Origin: Microbulbifer celer
GTDB lineage: Bacteria; Pseudomonadota; Gammaproteobacteria; Pseudomonadales; Cellvibrionaceae
Direction of reading: 5' to 3'
DNA: 64,000 nt
Assembly (NCBI RefSeq): GCF_020991125.1
Contig: NZ_CP087715.1
Location: forward strand, 4,007,501 to 4,071,500
Positions 53,631 to 61,182 of the stretch are shown in pieces. The position numbers and the translations under genes were made by a program. Numbering within the stretch: the stretch's first letter is position 1; each line of letters begins with the position of its first letter. Under the pieces are notes generated by a model. It ran no database searches. It was not told the DNA's origin and saw nothing but the letters and a program-made list of their open reading frames with translations.

Positions 53631-53785
53631 GGGAACCTCTGAGCAAGTCCGCAATGTCTCTGCGTGACCTGAAGGCTGCAGCTGTTAGGCGCAGCTCGCC
53701 GCGAATGGCCGTAGCCCTTTGCAAGAGCTGCAACGCAGCAGTTGCGGTCTTCAGGTCGCGCCCTGCGGGGCTTTCAGAGGTTCCC
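53631..53785. mobile_element. Palindromic element between grxC and secB (another family)
   Basis: Outer arms start GGGAACCTCTGA and end TCAGAGGTTCCC (12 perfect pairs), continuing imperfectly to about 50 bases each, with the shared block ACCTGAAG/CTTCAGGT. It is 155 bp long, with no coding potential. It lacks the AGGGA-loop hairpin and conserved segment of the main family. It is likely a non-autonomous mobile element or a relic. It is close upstream of secB. Confidence 0.75.
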
Positions 53786-53834
53786 GATCATGGAAGGCAG
53801 GCAATAACTTTTATTACGAATTACAGGCAGTGAC

Positions 53835-54323
53835 ATGGCTGAAGAACATAACGGCGCGGCGAACAACGCAGAAGATCAACAGATACAGTTCGCGATGCAG
53901 CGCATCTATCTGAAGGACCTCTCTTTCGAAACCCCAATGGGGGCCGAAATCTTCAAGAAGCAGTGGAAGCCCGAGGTCAATCAGGAGCTGAACACCAAAA
54001 CCGCCAAGATCGACGAAGATCTGTATGAAGTGGCGCTGACTCTGACCATCACTGTCAAAGTTGAAAACGAGACCGCATTCCTGGTGGAAGTGCAGCAGGC
54101 CGGCCTGTTCGGTATCAAAGGTCTGGAAGGCCAGCAACTGGCCCAGGCGCTGAACACTGCCTGCCCGCAGATCCTGTTCCCGTACGCGCGCGAAGTAGTC
54201 GACAACGTAGTCACCAAGGGCTCCTTCCCGGCCCTGATGCTGCCGCCGATCAACTTCGACGCCCTGTTCGCCGCTGCCCTGAAGCAGGCCGAGCAACAGG
54301 CTGGAGAAAAAGCTGACGCGTAA
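53835..54323 (+). CDS. secB: Protein-export chaperone SecB
   Basis: A protein of 162 residues forming a cytoplasmic tetramer that hands unfolded preproteins to SecA. Family motifs: QRIYLKDLSFETPM, DLYEVALTLTITVK, LVEVQQAGLFGI and PYAREVVDNVVTKGSFP LMLPPINF-type end. The first 15 residues are an acidic extension. It is last in the yibN-grxC-secB series and has its own terminator. Confidence 0.97.
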   Translation: MAEEHNGAANNAEDQQIQFAMQRIYLKDLSFETPMGAEIFKKQWKPEVNQELNTKTAKIDEDLYEVALTLTITVKVENETAFLVEVQQAGLFGIKGLEGQQLAQALNTACPQILFPYAREVVDNVVTKGSFPALMLPPINFDALFAAALKQAEQQAGEKADA

Positions 54324-54339
54324 GTCGCAGCTTTTGATC

Positions 54340-54366
54340 AAAAAGGCTCCTTCGGGAGCCTTTTTT
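54340..54366 (+). terminator. Terminator of secB
   Basis: AAAAAGGCTCC-TTCG-GGAGCC followed by six T. A stable UUCG-type hairpin 16 bases after the secB stop; the A-run on the left may also serve the other strand. Confidence 0.93.
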
Positions 54367-54432
54367 GTGTCTGTCGGAAGACCAAATTCCTGACGCGTAA
54401 AACATCTTCTGCAGTGCAAAAGTTAATGTGAA

Positions 54433-54546
54433 GGTGGCGATGCCGGGTATTGGCTTGCGAGACCTTCTAAAACAGGGATGTTTTAGAAGAGCCCCCATGG
54501 ATGGGTTCACGGCGTGTCTCGCAAGCCAATACCCGGTAGCGCCACC
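54433..54546 (+). repeat. Nested palindromic element, copy G
   Basis: Arms 54433-54463 and 54516-54546 pair at 29 of 31 positions. Inner hairpin CTTCTAAAAC (54464-54473), loop AGGGAT, GTTTTAGAAG (54480-54489), then the conserved segment with CCCATGGATGGGTTCACGGC. The 52-base interior is identical to that of copy F at 41127-41178, but the arm middle (TATTGGCTTG) differs from F (TGGAGCCTTG). It lies after the secB terminator and 30 bases before the thioesterase gene. Confidence 0.92.
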
Positions 54547-54575
54547 GCCCGAAAATAGATATCGGAGCGCGAGCC

Positions 54576-55031
54576 ATGCAGTGGGACCTCCCGCAACCAT
54601 ACCAATACAAAGTCCAGGTACAGGCCGAACATGTAGACGGCCTGCATCACGCCAACAACGCCGAGTATGTGCGCTGGTGTGAACGCGCCGCCTGGGCCCA
54701 CAGCCTCGACCTGGGGCTGGATGTCACCAACTACCAGTCCATGGACCGGGGAATGGCAATCCGTCATGCCGAGTACGACTATATACTGGCCGCCAGGGAG
54801 CGCGATGAACTGCAGATCGGCACCTGGCTCACAAAGGTCGACGGCCGGCTCAATATGACCCGGACGTTCCAGATATTCCGTGCCAGTGACAAAGCGCTGA
54901 TCCTGCGGGCCACCTGGCAGATGGTGTGTATCGAACTCTCCACTGGCAAACCCAAGCGAATGCCCCAGACTTTCAAAGACATCTACTGTCCGGCAGTGGT
55001 GGAAGGTTCCTCCGACCCTGCCCACGGATAA
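54576..55031 (+). CDS. 4HBT-type acyl-CoA thioesterase
   Basis: A hotdog-fold protein of 151 residues. The catalytic segment is HVDGLHHANNAEYVRWCERAAW, similar to the YbgC/4HBT active-site pattern with an Asp/His context, followed by the beta-sheet (DELQIGTWLTKVDGRL). It hydrolyses short acyl-CoA thioesters in the cytoplasm; the exact substrate is unknown. A palindromic element lies directly upstream. Its stop is 20 bases before the SDR start, so the two are probably co-transcribed. Confidence 0.88.
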   Translation: MQWDLPQPYQYKVQVQAEHVDGLHHANNAEYVRWCERAAWAHSLDLGLDVTNYQSMDRGMAIRHAEYDYILAARERDELQIGTWLTKVDGRLNMTRTFQIFRASDKALILRATWQMVCIELSTGKPKRMPQTFKDIYCPAVVEGSSDPAHG

Positions 55032-55051
55032 TTCAACCCAGGAGCGCCAGC

Positions 55052-55915
55052 ATGAGCGAAGAGATCACCCTCACCGAGAATACCGGCGCCCTCAAGGGCA
55101 GGACCATCTTCATCACCGGCGCCAGCCGCGGTATCGGCCGTGCCATCGCCCTCAAATGTGCCGCCGATGGTGCCAATATCATCATCGCCGCCAAATCCGC
55201 CGAGCCCCACCCCAAGCTCCCCGGTACTATTCACACCGTGGCCGAGGAGGTGGAAGCCGCCGGTGGCAAGGCGCTGCCGATCCAGATGGATGTGCGCGAG
55301 GAAGATCAGGTGGCAGGGGCGCTCAAAAAGGCCGCCGACACTTTTGGCGGTGTTGACGCGGTGATCAACAACGCCGGCGCCATCAGTCTGACCAGCGTGG
55401 AAGCTACCCCGCCCAAGCGCTATGACCTGATGCTGGATATCAACGCCCGCGCGGTCTATCTCACCGCCCACCTGGCGATTCCCTACCTGAAACAGTCCGA
55501 CTGCGGACATATCCTCAGCCTGTCGCCGCCACTGAACCTGGAGCCCCGCTGGTTGGGGCCTTTTGCCCCCTACGCGTTGTCCAAGTTCGGCATGACCATT
55601 CTCAGCATGGGACTGGCGGAAGAGCTGAAGAAATCCTCCATCAGCGTTGCCACCCTGTGGCCACGCACGCTGGTGGCTACCGCAGCGATTGAATTCGCGG
55701 TCGGCAACCGCGAGATGTTCGACCAGAGCCGCAAACCCATGGTGATGGCCGACGCCGCCTACGAGGTGCTGTGTACCAAAAACAAGGGCCTGAGCGGTAC
55801 CCAGTTAATCGATGAGGAGCTGCTCGAAGACCGGGGGGTGGAAGATTTCAGCGGATATGCGCACAATCCCGCAAAGGCCGGCGAGCTGGCAGTGGATCTG
55901 TTTCTGGATCCCTGA
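55052..55915 (+). CDS. Short-chain dehydrogenase (HSDL2-like)
   Basis: An SDR oxidoreductase of 287 residues. Cofactor loop TGASRGIG (about residue 22-29), NNAG motif (about 112) and active-site YALSK (about 178-182, Tyr and Lys). The insert PPKRYDLMLDINARAVYLTAHLAIPYL and the C-terminal ALWPRT-type motif match the hydroxysteroid-dehydrogenase-like 2 group; the catalytic Ser position reads LSPPLN. The ATG at 55052 has an AGGAGC site. A lipid or fatty-acid substrate is likely given the neighbouring thioesterase, but is inferred. Confidence 0.9.
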   Translation: MSEEITLTENTGALKGRTIFITGASRGIGRAIALKCAADGANIIIAAKSAEPHPKLPGTIHTVAEEVEAAGGKALPIQMDVREEDQVAGALKKAADTFGGVDAVINNAGAISLTSVEATPPKRYDLMLDINARAVYLTAHLAIPYLKQSDCGHILSLSPPLNLEPRWLGPFAPYALSKFGMTILSMGLAEELKKSSISVATLWPRTLVATAAIEFAVGNREMFDQSRKPMVMADAAYEVLCTKNKGLSGTQLIDEELLEDRGVEDFSGYAHNPAKAGELAVDLFLDP

Positions 55916-55959
55916 CCTGGCATCGCCGAGAGACGGGCTGGGCAGTTACGGGGGCCGAC

Positions 55960-56589
55960 GTGGTAGATGTAGATGTAGATGAAGAAGTGGTGGACGAGCA
56001 GTTGGCAGACGAAAGCGATTTGTTCAAAGGTGCGATGGGCGCACTGGGGGATGTGAAACCCCTGCCGCGGGAAAAGCAGCAGGCATCCCTGAAGAAAGCA
56101 GTCGATAGTAATCTCAATCTGCGCGCCCGCCGCGAGGCCGCCACCGCCCAGACAGCCCGCGAGCTCAATCCCCTGGGAGGTGAGTTTGTCGATCCGGTGG
56201 ATCCCCGGGACCCGATCGAGTTCAAACGCGATGGTGTTCAAAATGGGGTTTATCGCAACCTGCGCCTGGGCAAATACCAGGTGGACGCGCGCCTGGACCT
56301 GCATAATCACACCGTAGAAATGGCCCGCAGCGTGCTGTACCAGTTTGTGCGCGATTGTATGGAAGCGGATGTGCGCTGTGCTCTGGTGACCCACGGCAAG
56401 GGCGAGGGCCGCAAACAGCCGGCAGTACTGAAAAGCTGCCTCAACGCCTGGCTGCCCCAGCTATCCGAAGTGCTTGCGTTTCACAGCGCCCAGAAACAGC
56501 ACGGTGGCCTCGGGGCAACCTATATCCTGTTGCGTAAAAGCGAACGTAAACGGCAGCAGAATTGGGAGCAGCATTCGCGCCGCCTGTAA
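55960..56589 (+). CDS. Smr domain protein (SmrA/YdaL-like)
   Basis: A protein of 209 residues with a GTG start. The acidic N-terminus (VDVDVDEEVVDEQ) is followed by a linker and a C-terminal Smr domain (about 105-195: LDLHNHTVEMARSVLYQFVRDC, then VTHGKGEGRKQPAVLKSCLNAWL). The LDLH and HGxG motifs are the Smr signatures associated with endonuclease activity on branched nucleic acids or stalled-ribosome mRNA. It lies 44 bases after the SDR gene. Confidence 0.92.
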   Translation: MVDVDVDEEVVDEQLADESDLFKGAMGALGDVKPLPREKQQASLKKAVDSNLNLRARREAATAQTARELNPLGGEFVDPVDPRDPIEFKRDGVQNGVYRNLRLGKYQVDARLDLHNHTVEMARSVLYQFVRDCMEADVRCALVTHGKGEGRKQPAVLKSCLNAWLPQLSEVLAFHSAQKQHGGLGATYILLRKSERKRQQNWEQHSRRL

Positions 56590-56918
56590 AAAGTCACTGA
56601 GAGCAGCTGTGCGTGTGCCGACTGCACACTCAATGGATTTTTATCGTAAAAGTGACTGCCCGTAATCTGTTTGTCACTTGCCGCCACTAATATGCTTTCC
56701 ACAACGAAACGTTGCTTGTCGGGTTGTTTTCATCGCGCAACCCAACCGAGACGCTCGTTGTTCTTCTTCTCTCTTTGCATCTCACCATTTTGGTGTGCTT
56801 AATGCTTCCGAGTTGGAAGTGCCTCCACTTTGGAGGATTCCCGGTGCGTCGAAAAGAGTATCGGGAATAAGGTATCGAAGTTCGCACTTGCGAATGGAGA
56901 CCCTTCTTGAATGATTCA
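56590..56918 (+). ncRNA. Possible small RNA or long 3' UTR before a terminator
   Basis: About 330 bases after the Smr gene with no convincing reading frame, ending in a strong plus-strand terminator (56919-56942). It holds a hairpin CCTCC/GGAGG within GGAA...TTCC (around 56814-56843) and four GGA trinucleotides. Nothing downstream on the same strand would need the terminator, so it ends either the Smr transcript or an independent sRNA. I see no clear promoter, so the RNA assignment is tentative. Confidence 0.35.
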
Positions 56919-56942
56919 GGCGGCCATTGGCCGCCTTTTTTT
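56919..56942 (+). terminator. Plus-strand terminator with no adjacent gene
   Basis: GGCGGCC-ATT-GGCCGCC followed by seven T. It is 330 bases from the Smr gene and directly faces the convergent lipoprotein gene. Confidence 0.92.
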
Positions 56943-56971
56943 GTTTGCCCGGAAAGGCCTGTAAAGCTCCT

Positions 56972-57538
56972 TCAGGGCGCCGGAGGGAGTTCGCGGGTCT
57001 GTTTGAATTGCAGGCGGGTGCCGTCTCCGCCGGTGAGGGTCAGGGTTTCACCGCTGGCCTCTACGTGATCCACCCGCGGCAGCGCCAGTAGAAAGTCCTC
57101 CTCCAGCTTGCTGCTTTCACGGCGATCCCCCAGGCGGGAAATCTCGGGTGGCTTCAGCCACTGGATCGAACCGTTGTCATCGAGGGAGAATTTACCCAGG
57201 TAGGGGTTGGATCCGGCACTGCCGCGCACGAATCCCAGTTTGTCGCAGGTCAGGTAGGGGCGGTCCCGCCACATTTTTTGCCAGAACATCGACAGGCGGT
57301 GATCGCGCCCATCCACCCTCAGCTCTTTCAATAGCCACTGGCGTGCGCACAGGCTTTCCGTAGTCACAGTCTGACGGGAGGATTGCGGTTGGGATACCTG
57401 AGCGGGGCCACCGCAGCCGGTAAGGGCATTAGCGGCTATAAGGGACAGTAGGAGCAGAGCGGAAGGTCCGAAAGAAAACGCACCCAGACAGGCGGGAACG
57501 CCGGCCAGGGAAGAACGGATGTGACGCGGACAGAGCAT
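56972..57538 (-). CDS. META/HslJ-type lipoprotein, copy 1
   Basis: A protein of 188 residues by the ATG at 57538, with other in-frame starts at 57574 and 57601. A hydrophobic segment ends in ALTGC (lipobox). The mature region has CARQWLLKELRVDG at its beginning and ends DGTRLQFKQTR; it is shorter than usual META domains but shares the layout of the next gene (57662-58135): a first Cys, a W-containing strand, a GxNxYxG-like turn (here GSNPYLGKF) and a C-terminal strand. Function is unknown; META proteins can affect envelope stress or motility. Confidence 0.7.
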   Translation of the reverse strand: MLCPRHIRSSLAGVPACLGAFSFGPSALLLLSLIAANALTGCGGPAQVSQPQSSRQTVTTESLCARQWLLKELRVDGRDHRLSMFWQKMWRDRPYLTCDKLGFVRGSAGSNPYLGKFSLDDNGSIQWLKPPEISRLGDRRESSKLEEDFLLALPRVDHVEASGETLTLTGGDGTRLQFKQTRELPPAP

Positions 57539-57661
57539 GAAGGAATTCCAATAGCTGTTTGCGCCATTTAACATGATTTTCCCTCCCCGGTCTGTGACCA
57601 ATAAGTACTTACCGGTACTTGCCGGAGAGGGGAGTGGAACCTGCTGCGCCCGGTCCGCGCG

Positions 57662-58135
57662 CTAGCGACCTACGCGAATGTACTCGATAAAGGTATTGCC
57701 GGAGGCATCGCGCAGGATCAGGCGACCACCACCACTTTTTACAAATGCCTGGGTAGTGCGCGACAGGGCGCCGAGATACTGCTGTTCCTGCGCCATCACC
57801 GCGGGAGGCCCCGCCATTTTGGTAGAGGCGAAGCTGCTGGTATCCCACAGAAGCTGGCCGGTATCGGTGATCTGCATGGCGCCGCGATAGGTGTTGAGGC
57901 CGCTCTTGCCCATGGCTTCGCCGTTGGCGTTGCACAGGAAAGTGAATGTCTCCGGCTCGGAGACTGTCACTGCTTCGCCATCGAGGCGCAGCAGGCGCAT
58001 CTGCCATTTACCCTCGCAGACACTGGAAAGCGTGCCCGGTGTCTGAGTGGGACCCGAGTCCTTCGAGTCCATACCCATACAGCCGGCGATCAGTATGGCC
58101 AGGCCGGCCAGCCAGATCAGCAGATGTGATTTCAT
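57662..58135 (-). CDS. META/HslJ-type lipoprotein, copy 2
   Basis: A protein of 157 residues. Signal with lipobox LIAGC (Cys about 19). The mature part contains a META/HslJ-like domain: VCEGKWQMRLLRLDGEAV, a turn SGLNTYRGAMQI and the C-terminal GGRLILRDASGNTFIEY. It lies just upstream of copy 1 (57538 end) and downstream of a third small lipoprotein. The three might respond to the same envelope signal. Function is not established. Confidence 0.85.
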   Translation of the reverse strand: MKSHLLIWLAGLAILIAGCMGMDSKDSGPTQTPGTLSSVCEGKWQMRLLRLDGEAVTVSEPETFTFLCNANGEAMGKSGLNTYRGAMQITDTGQLLWDTSSFASTKMAGPPAVMAQEQQYLGALSRTTQAFVKSGGGRLILRDASGNTFIEYIRVGR

Positions 58136-58298
58136 ACTTGAGCTCCCTGCCCATATCGTTGCGACTTACCCAATCATAGTTGCGCCTGTCATGGCTGAGA
58201 CGAAAAAGGCGCCAAGCTGGTGCGGTGACGTTCACGGTTTACTGTGTGACCGTCCGCCCCCGTCGCCAGTCTTGCTTAGGTTGGGGCGCTGGGGAAGC

Positions 58299-58601
58299 TC
58301 AGGTCTGACGTACGCAGCGCACAACAATCTTGTTGTCCATTTCCCGTTCATAGCAGCGGAATTTGGCACCGTTGACGTTCAGGGACTTGGGGCTGCGCCT
58401 GGGCGCGTTGGCCGGGATGGTGACCGGCGGGGCTTCTTCGGAGCGGATGTAGAGGTGTTCCGGGGTGCGTTCACCGGATCCCTGGGATTGGCTGAAAGTC
58501 CTGATTGCGTGGCTCTCCTCTTTCGACTCGGTTGCGGTGCAACCGGCGACAATCCCTGCCGCTACCGCCGCAGCCAGCAGAATACTACTCAATTTCTGCA
58601 C
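58299..58601 (-). CDS. Small lipoprotein
   Basis: A protein of 100 residues with a signal peptide ending in IVAGC (Cys about 21). The mature part is short and polar, with a Pro-rich middle (APPVTIPANAPRRSP) and two Cys near the C-terminus (KFRCYERE; VRCVRQT) that could form a disulfide. No family is recognised. It lies between the third TonB receptor and the META lipoproteins, all on the minus strand. Confidence 0.75.
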   Translation of the reverse strand: MQKLSSILLAAAVAAGIVAGCTATESKEESHAIRTFSQSQGSGERTPEHLYIRSEEAPPVTIPANAPRRSPKSLNVNGAKFRCYEREMDNKIVVRCVRQT

Positions 58602-58738
58602 GCTGATACCTCATTGGCTGATTGGAGAAGGCGGGATTTCCGCCGCCCTCACTGTTCAGACTAGAAGAGCCAGCTGCCAAAGTGTGGATGCATGCGCCAA
58701 TTTGTTTAAGGCTGCGCCGAAAGAAAAACTGGTGCGAC

Positions 58739-58762
58739 AAAAAAGGGGCCCATCGGGGCCCC
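58739..58762 (-). terminator. Terminator of the third TonB receptor
   Basis: On the minus strand GGGGCCC pairs around GAT with GGGCCCC and is followed by T-run (A-run at 58739-58744). It lies 33 bases after the receptor stop. Confidence 0.88.
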
Positions 58763-58794
58763 AATCAATACGCAACACTGTGAGAGACGGGTTT

Positions 58795-61002
58795 TTAGAA
58801 GTTGTAGCTGCCGGTGAGAGCGATGGTGCGCGGCGCGCCGTAGAAGCCGGTATCGAAGGCGCCACCGAAACCGTAGCCAGCGATCCGGTACTCTTTGTCG
58901 GCCAGGTTCTTACCGACCAGGCTCATATTCCAGTCACCGCTCGGGCTGTAGTAAGTCGCCGTCATATCCACCAGAGTATAGGCCTCCTGGTCGAGAATAC
59001 TGGGAGTTTCAAAGATCTGGGTGTCTGCGCGGTAGGAAACCGTGGGCAGGAATACCAGCTCTGCTCCGTTATCCATGACCATGGAGTAGTTCAACTGGAA
59101 CATCGCGGTGGTGTCTGGAGTGTTTTGCATGTCCCGTTCATCAGACACATCCACACCGCCGGAAATGAACTCCAGGAACTCGGTATCCGCGAGGCCCAGG
59201 GTCAAATTCGCCAGCAGGTTGTCGGTCATCGCCAGGGTGGCTTCGAGTTCCAGCCCCTGAATACGTGCCTCACCGGCATTCAGTACCGCACTGGAGAAGC
59301 CGCCGCCGGGCGTGAACTGCTGAACGGTTACCTGCATATCGTTGTAGTCGGCGCGGAACGCGGCGGCGTTCAGGCGCAGTCGATTGCTGAACAGGTCAGA
59401 CTTTACCCCGAGCTCGTAGGTGTCCACGGTTTCCGGATCAAAGCCGTCGACGGTCGAGGGCAGAACACTGGCGTCGCCGCGCATATCGAAACCACCGCTT
59501 TTGAAGCCGGCGCTATAGGTGGCGTACACCATGGTGTCGTCATCAATCTGGTAATCCAGACCGACGTGCGGGGTAAACTGACCCCAGCTGTCGCTGTTTT
59601 CATAGTCGGTCAGCGCGCCGAGGAAAATGGCTGCCGGTTGGCCGGGGTTATATTTGCCGGCAAACGTAGGGCTGTATAAACCGGCGAAGTTGGCTTTGAA
59701 TACCTCGGCGTCTTTTTCATCTTTGGTATAACGTCCGCCGAGACTGAGATTCCAGTCTTCGGCAAACCGCCAGTTGTAGTGCGCGTAAGCGGAAAGACTG
59801 GTGGTATCCACGGAGCCGGCAACCTGCTGTGTCAATCCTACCGGCAGAGTTGGCTCAGCTTCCGGGTCGTTCAGGTTCACGTACCCGAGTACGGCATCGA
59901 ATGCACCCGCTGCGGTACCCGTGTAGTAATAAAGGCCGCTGACCAGATCGGCATTGTCGCCTTCCCAGATCAACTGGAATTCCTGCGTGGTCTGATCATC
60001 CTCATAATAAGCGGGGACATCGAAGTCCGGACGATTGACACTGTCGAAATCGATTGCGGTTTCGGTCTCACCAGTTCGGTGCGCAGTGATTGATTTGACC
60101 GTGACGCTATCGGACATTTGCCATTCAGCAGTCAGAGACATACCACTGGTTTCCACCAGGTTTTCCGCCGGCATATTGGATTCGGTGTCGTAGACACTGT
60201 TCAGGACAGGCTCTCCTGCGAGACCCTCGACGAGTCGGTAGCCGTGTTTGGGAGCAGATTCGTCGATGGTTTTGTCACCGGCGAGGCGTACCCAGACGGT
60301 ATCACTGGGATTCCACTCCACCGCGAAGCGACCACTGAGCACATCTTTGTTGTATTGGTCTTCCCCGGTGCGGACGTTCTCGCCAAAGCCGTCGCGCTGG
60401 AAGCTGGCAATGGCGCCGCCGATATTGACGGTTTCGGAAATCGCGGTGGAGGCCGCCACTTTAATATCGCGCTGGTTATAAGAGCCCAGTGTGCCACCGA
60501 TATTCACTTCGGTATCGCCGGTCATCTTCTTGGTGACATATTTAACCGCGCCACCAATGGTGTTCTTACCGTACAGGGTGCCCTGCGGACCGCGCAGGAC
60601 TTCCACTCGTTCTACGTCGAGAATGTCGAGTACCGCACCCTGTGGACGCGCAATGTACACATCATCTATATAAATACCCACACCCGGTTCGAAGCCCCAC
60701 AGCGGGTCCTGTTGACCGATGCCGCGGATAAACGCGGTCAGGGTGGAGTTGGTGCCGCGGCTCGCCTGTAGCGTAGTATTGGGAGACAGCTTCTGTACAT
60801 CGGTGAGATCGCTGACTCCGTTCTGCATCAGCTGGTCTGAGCTGATCGCGGTCACCGCCACGGGCACTTCCTGCAGGGACTGTTCGCGCTTCTGCGCGGT
60901 AACGGTCACTTCTTCCAGTTGCGGGTCTGCATGGGACAGGCTGGCGCCGCAGGCGAGCATGACGCCCACGGCGATAGGGTTGAACTTGATAGTTTTGCGC
61001 AT
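58795..61002 (-). CDS. TonB-dependent receptor
   Basis: An outer-membrane receptor of 735 residues: signal peptide, plug (VTAQKREQSLQEVPVAVTAI, FIRGIGQQDPLWGFEPGVGIYIDDVYIARPQGA, VERVEVLRGPQGTLYGKNTIGGAVKY) and barrel ending in TIALTGSYNF. The opening VTAQKREQSLQEVP and the GIYIDDVY signature place it with the large CirA/IroN-like receptors of marine gammaproteobacteria and Caulobacter relatives. The substrate is unknown: iron chelate, vitamin or sugar. No STN domain is present. It is divergent from the symporter-kinase gene, separated by 180 bases. Confidence 0.93.
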   Translation of the reverse strand: MRKTIKFNPIAVGVMLACGASLSHADPQLEEVTVTAQKREQSLQEVPVAVTAISSDQLMQNGVSDLTDVQKLSPNTTLQASRGTNSTLTAFIRGIGQQDPLWGFEPGVGIYIDDVYIARPQGAVLDILDVERVEVLRGPQGTLYGKNTIGGAVKYVTKKMTGDTEVNIGGTLGSYNQRDIKVAASTAISETVNIGGAIASFQRDGFGENVRTGEDQYNKDVLSGRFAVEWNPSDTVWVRLAGDKTIDESAPKHGYRLVEGLAGEPVLNSVYDTESNMPAENLVETSGMSLTAEWQMSDSVTVKSITAHRTGETETAIDFDSVNRPDFDVPAYYEDDQTTQEFQLIWEGDNADLVSGLYYYTGTAAGAFDAVLGYVNLNDPEAEPTLPVGLTQQVAGSVDTTSLSAYAHYNWRFAEDWNLSLGGRYTKDEKDAEVFKANFAGLYSPTFAGKYNPGQPAAIFLGALTDYENSDSWGQFTPHVGLDYQIDDDTMVYATYSAGFKSGGFDMRGDASVLPSTVDGFDPETVDTYELGVKSDLFSNRLRLNAAAFRADYNDMQVTVQQFTPGGGFSSAVLNAGEARIQGLELEATLAMTDNLLANLTLGLADTEFLEFISGGVDVSDERDMQNTPDTTAMFQLNYSMVMDNGAELVFLPTVSYRADTQIFETPSILDQEAYTLVDMTATYYSPSGDWNMSLVGKNLADKEYRIAGYGFGGAFDTGFYGAPRTIALTGSYNF

Positions 61003-61182
61003 GACTCTCTCCGATCACCAATTTATGGTTATTTTGTAAGTTTCGGATTTGCACTCTATCGGCTGATTGCCCCCTTGCCTGCTAGACCAAGGTATGACGC
61101 TGGAGCCGAAACCAGCGTGGGACAAAAAACAGGCGATCGGGTACTCTGGTTCATATAAACAGAATAATGAATCAGGTGCCAT

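Noticed and set aside
12708..54546. Nested palindromes as integron attC sites
   Set aside because: attC sites also keep structure over sequence, but these copies lack the GTTRRRY ends, lie between housekeeping genes and show no integrase or cassette array.
12708..54546. Nested palindromes as intrinsic terminators
   Set aside because: No T-run follows either arm in any copy, and copy G comes after an already good terminator of secB.
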